The notes beneath the pieces were generated by a model. That model made no database searches and was not told the DNA's origin. It was given only the letters and a program-made list of their open reading frames with translations. Shown in pieces: positions 3,224 through 5,879 of a stretch of 5,879 nucleotides of DNA. Source of the stretch: an uncultured Collinsella sp. (GTDB lineage Bacteria > Actinomycetota > Coriobacteriia > Coriobacteriales > Coriobacteriaceae); the NCBI GenBank assembly GCA_902495955.1, contig CABUZE010000060.1:1-5879 (forward strand), written 5' to 3'. Numbering within the stretch: the first letter of the stretch is position 1; every line of letters begins with the position of its first letter. The position numbers were made by a program, and so were the translations under genes.

Positions 3224-4981
3224 ATGAACGAGATCAAGTGCCCGCATTGCGGCGAAGTGTTTAAGGTCGATGCGTCTGGCTATGCGGATATCGTCAAGCA
3301 AGTACGCGATGCCGAGTTTTCGCGCGACCTGGATGAGCGTGTGAAGGCAGTCCAGCGCGAGGGCGAGCAGGCGCTGGAGCTTGAGCGTTCGCGTTCGGCG
3401 TCTGCCCTGCAGGAGGCGGAGTCTCAACGCGACGCTCAGCTTGTCGAGCAGAAGAACGCTGCGGCGCAGGAGTTGGCACAAGAGGCTGCCAAGCGCGATG
3501 TCGAGCTTGCCGAGCTGCGCGCCAAGCTCGAGGGCGCTGCCGCAGAGCGCGAGAGTGCAAGCCAGCGCGCGGCGGTTGAGGCCCGCGCCGATGCTCAAAA
3601 GGAGAATGCCGAGCTGCAGCGCGAGATCGACAACTTGCGTGCGCAGCTGGGGCGCAAGGATGACGAAGCCAAACTCGCCGAGGCGGCGGCACGCAATGCT
3701 GCTCAAAACGACCTGTCCGCACGCGACGCTCAGATTGCCGAGCTGCAGGCCAGGCTCGCCGCGGCGGACAAGGCCCAGGAGATGGCGCTTGCCGCTGCCG
3801 CGGCAGAGTCGCAGCGTGAGCTCGATGCCGCTCGCAGCGAGGCCGAGCGCGCGCTTGCTGACTACCGCGCGACGGTACGGGAGAAGTTTTCCGCCGCAAA
3901 GGCTCAGTTCGAGCAAGAGGCCGAGGGCCTGCGTGTCCAGCTGCGCGAGCAGGAACTGATGGCAAAAATGAACCTGTCAGAGGCGGTCGCCGCGGCGGAA
4001 CGAGAGCGCGATGAGGCACGTGCCAAGCTGACGAGCGAGCTGGCGGTGCGCGATTCTCGCGAGGAGCAAGCCAAGGCAGCACACGAGCTCGAGCTTGCGC
4101 AGGCCAAGCGCGCGAGCGATGACCTGATTCGCTACAAGGATGAAGAGATTGAGCGTCTTAAGGACATGAAGGTCCGCCTGTCTACCAAGATGGTGGGCGA
4201 GTCGCTCGAGCAGCACTGCGAGACCGAGTTTAACCGTCTGCGCATGACGGCGTTTCCCAACGCGTACTTCGAGAAAGATAACGATGCGTCCGAGGGTACC
4301 AAGGGCGACTTTATCTTCCGCGAGTGCGACGCGAGCGGCAACGAGGTCATTTCGATTATGTTCGAGATGAAAAACGAGAACGACGAGACCGCGACCAAAC
4401 ACAAGAACGAGGACTTCTTTAAGAAGCTCGATCACGATCGTCGCCAGAAAGGCTGCGAGTATGCGGTGCTCTGCACGCTGCTCGAGCCCGAGAGCGAGCT
4501 CTATAACGCAGGTATCGTCGACGTGAGTTACCGCTATGAGAAGATGTACGTGATTCGTCCGCAGTTCTTTATTCCCATGATTACACTTCTTCGTAACGCC
4601 GCCATGGGTTCGCTGCGCTATAAGCAGGAGCTGGCGGAGTACAAACAGCAGAATATCGACGTCACGAACTTCGAAGCCAAGATGGAAAAGTTCAAGAACG
4701 ATTTCGGCCGCAACTACGAGATCGCGAGCCGCAAGTTCCAAACGGCGATCGATGAGATCGACAAGACGATTAGCCATCTGCAGAAAACCAAGGAGGCGTT
4801 GCTGTCCTCCGAGAACAATCTGCGCCTAGCCAACAAGAAGGCCGACGATCTTACCATTCGCAAGCTCACGTGGGGCAACAAGACCATGAAGGCGGCGTTT
4901 GACGAGGCACGCGGGACTGCGACAGAGACAAACGATGAGCCAGCCGAGGCAGATTCGTATGAGGTCGAGGATGCCGAGTAA
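3224..4981 (+). CDS. DUF2130 protein: CxxC start, long coiled coil, PD-(D/E)XK-like domain
   Basis: A 585-residue cytosolic protein of the DUF2130 family (COG4487), whose function is not established. Residues 1-15 hold one zinc-knuckle half ([10 protein letters not shown], Cys6 and Cys9). Residues about 25-315 are an Ala/Glu/Arg-rich coiled coil with heptad-like repeats such as AELRAKLE and AELQARLA. The conserved domain runs from about 316 to 565: [46 protein letters not shown]. Asp362 with Glu381 and Lys383 fits the D...ExK core of the PD-(D/E)XK nuclease fold, to which I recall this family being assigned; activity is inference. A second helical stretch (464-540) and an acidic tail follow. 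There is no second CxxC, so any zinc site needs a dimer. Start is fixed by GAGGAG at 5 bases. Single-gene unit between the terminators at 3131-3165 and 5001-5038. Confidence 0.92.
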   Translation: MNEIKCPHCGEVFKVDASGYADIVKQVRDAEFSRDLDERVKAVQREGEQALELERSRSASALQEAESQRDAQLVEQKNAAAQELAQEAAKRDVELAELRAKLEGAAAERESASQRAAVEARADAQKENAELQREIDNLRAQLGRKDDEAKLAEAAARNAAQNDLSARDAQIAELQARLAAADKAQEMALAAAAAESQRELDAARSEAERALADYRATVREKFSAAKAQFEQEAEGLRVQLREQELMAKMNLSEAVAAAERERDEARAKLTSELAVRDSREEQAKAAHELELAQAKRASDDLIRYKDEEIERLKDMKVRLSTKMVGESLEQHCETEFNRLRMTAFPNAYFEKDNDASEGTKGDFIFRECDASGNEVISIMFEMKNENDETATKHKNEDFFKKLDHDRRQKGCEYAVLCTLLEPESELYNAGIVDVSYRYEKMYVIRPQFFIPMITLLRNAAMGSLRYKQELAEYKQQNIDVTNFEAKMEKFKNDFGRNYEIASRKFQTAIDEIDKTISHLQKTKEALLSSENNLRLANKKADDLTIRKLTWGNKTMKAAFDEARGTATETNDEPAEADSYEVEDAE

Positions 4982-5000
4982 GGCATAGCATATAGTGCAA

Positions 5001-5038
5001 AAGCGGGGCCGCTGGCGATGTTGCCAGCGGCCCCGCTT
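5001..5038. terminator. Bidirectional terminator between convergent genes
   Basis: A perfect 16-bp stem (5001-5016 with 5023-5038) around the loop GATGTT. On the minus strand it is followed by TTTT (5002-4999), a usable U tract for the helicase gene. On the + strand the trailing bases CGTTTCGTT are weaker, but the stem is very stable and lies 20 bases after the DUF2130 stop. It serves both convergent genes. Confidence 0.9.
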
Positions 5039-5060
5039 CGTTTCGTTCCATTGTGCCCGG

Positions 5061-5879
5061 CTAGTCCTCGAGCAGGTCCTCGATAAAGCCGACGCGGTAG
5101 TTTTTGAAGATGACCTCGCCGCCGTCTTGCGTGGCATCCAGGTCGACATCGCCCATGATGCCAAAGTCGTGGTCGCCATCCTCGTCGGCAAAAATCTGGT
5201 GCACGTGCCACACGTGCGCGGTCTTCTCGTCGGACTCGTCGATGGAAAACATCGCGGCGCTGCGGGCATCTCCGTCGGTGAGGATTTCCTCGTGCTGCTC
5301 GTGGTAAGCGTCGAGTGCTTTTTGCCAGCGGATATCGCTCATGCCCCAGTCGTCGTCGAGCTCGCCCAAGTCGCGAACGTGCTCGCGGGCGGCAAGGGTC
5401 ACGCGGCGGAAGAGTGCGTTGCGCACCAACAGCGTGCAGCCGCGGCGGTCCGCCACGACCTCGTCGATGCCCTGCGGCGTCGCAGCATCGAGGGCTGCCG
5501 GGTTGCCGGCGTTTTCCCACTCGTCCACCAGGCTCGAGTCCACCGAGCGCACCACAAAGCCCAGCCACGAGATAATGTCGCGCAGGCGCTCGTCGCGCTT
5601 CTCGATGGGCACGGTACGGTCGAGTGAACGGTAGGCCTCTGCCAGGTAGCGAAGCAAAATGCCCTCGGAGCGGGCGATGCCGAGCTTTTGGATATAGCCC
5701 TTAAAGTCGCTCGCGCTCTCCAACATGTCGCGCAGGACACTCTTGGGTGAGAGCTGGTAGTCGTTGGCCCAGGGTACTTCTTGGCAGTACTTGTCGAAGG
5801 CGGCATCGAGCAAGTCCTCGAGCGGCTTTTCGTAGGTGACATCCTGGATGCGCTCCAGGCGTTCCTCATAATCGACGCC
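5061..5879 (-). CDS. DUF3516-containing DEAD/DEAH-box helicase, C-terminal part (5' end outside window)
   Basis: An open minus-strand frame runs from the right edge to TAG at 5063-5061, giving the last 272 residues. It begins GVDYEERLERIQDV and continues with YEKPLEDLLDAAFDKY, SPKSVLRDMLE, ARSEGILLRYLAEAYRSL (about 69-86) and SSLVDEWE (about 115-122), which I recognise as the DUF3516 region at the C-terminus of large actinobacterial DEAD/DEAH helicases. The helicase core lies beyond the window, so ATPase motifs cannot be checked. DUF3516 follows the core in these proteins and its own role is unknown. Downstream parts (HVRDLGELDDDWGMSDIRWQKAL, then a Glu/Asp-rich end, GFIEDLLED) are intact without frameshift. 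The substrate, RNA or DNA, is not settled from sequence. It converges on the DUF2130 gene, sharing the terminator at 5001-5038. Confidence 0.88.
   Translation of the reverse strand, partial: GVDYEERLERIQDVTYEKPLEDLLDAAFDKYCQEVPWANDYQLSPKSVLRDMLESASDFKGYIQKLGIARSEGILLRYLAEAYRSLDRTVPIEKRDERLRDIISWLGFVVRSVDSSLVDEWENAGNPAALDAATPQGIDEVVADRRGCTLLVRNALFRRVTLAAREHVRDLGELDDDWGMSDIRWQKALDAYHEQHEEILTDGDARSAAMFSIDESDEKTAHVWHVHQIFADEDGDHDFGIMGDVDLDATQDGGEVIFKNYRVGFIEDLLED

Noticed and set aside
3008..3916. A 302-codon minus-strand ORF opposite the DUF2130 gene
   Set aside because: Long antisense frames are expected opposite GC-rich Ala/Glu/Arg coiled-coil coding sequence; the Leu-rich translation has no domain and the frame crosses the terminator and phosphoesterase end.
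4714..5568. A 284-codon minus-strand ORF across the convergent junction
   Set aside because: It runs through the strong terminator at 5001-5038 and overlaps two well-supported genes in other frames.
4995..5627. A 210-codon + strand ORF opposite the helicase gene
   Set aside because: It starts inside the terminator stem and mirrors the helicase frame on the other strand; no plausible ribosome site or motif.

Overview
The window is GC-rich (roughly 60%), with strong Shine-Dalgarno sites, tight gene spacing and rho-independent terminators. A DUF3516-type actinobacterial helicase C-terminus, a stand-alone HIRAN protein and a DUF2130 protein together suggest a Coriobacteriia-like gut actinobacterium (Collinsella or a relative). 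That assignment is inference from protein families and sequence style; no marker gene is present.

Layout on the + strand: the last 43 codons of an unrecognised gene (2-133); a class-3-like aldehyde dehydrogenase (142-1521), probably coupled to that gene; a compact, mostly non-coding locus (1531 to about 1840) around a 27-residue hydrophobic peptide gene (1627-1710); a HIRAN-domain gene with an in-frame amber codon (1947-2207, coding signal continuing to 2273); an unrecognised 59-residue charged protein (2292-2471); a calcineurin-like phosphoesterase (2538-3083); a large palindrome and terminator (3084-3165); and a DUF2130 coiled-coil protein with a nuclease-like domain (3224-4981). A strong bidirectional terminator (5001-5038) separates this from a convergent minus-strand gene, the C-terminal 272 residues of a DUF3516 helicase (5061-5879, cut by the window edge).

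The most interesting part is 1531-1840. It has (a) an exact match to the Gram-positive LexA/SOS box inside a 32-base dyad, (b) a candidate -10 placing the RNA start near 1585-1587, (c) a hairpin that buries the Shine-Dalgarno of the next ORF, (d) a 27-residue single-helix membrane peptide resembling the SOS-induced type I toxins TisB and DinQ of E. coli, and (e) a downstream element, split by its own small hairpin, complementary to 22 contiguous bases of the predicted RNA 5' end (one G-U pair). Together these look like an SOS-controlled type I toxin locus with an RNA switch (fold-back or adjacent antitoxin RNA). The sequence signals are direct observations; the toxin and SOS functions are inference.

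Several other genes (HIRAN, DUF2130, phosphoesterase, helicase) belong to families linked or plausibly linked to nucleic-acid metabolism, but they do not form one operon: terminators separate them and one is convergent.
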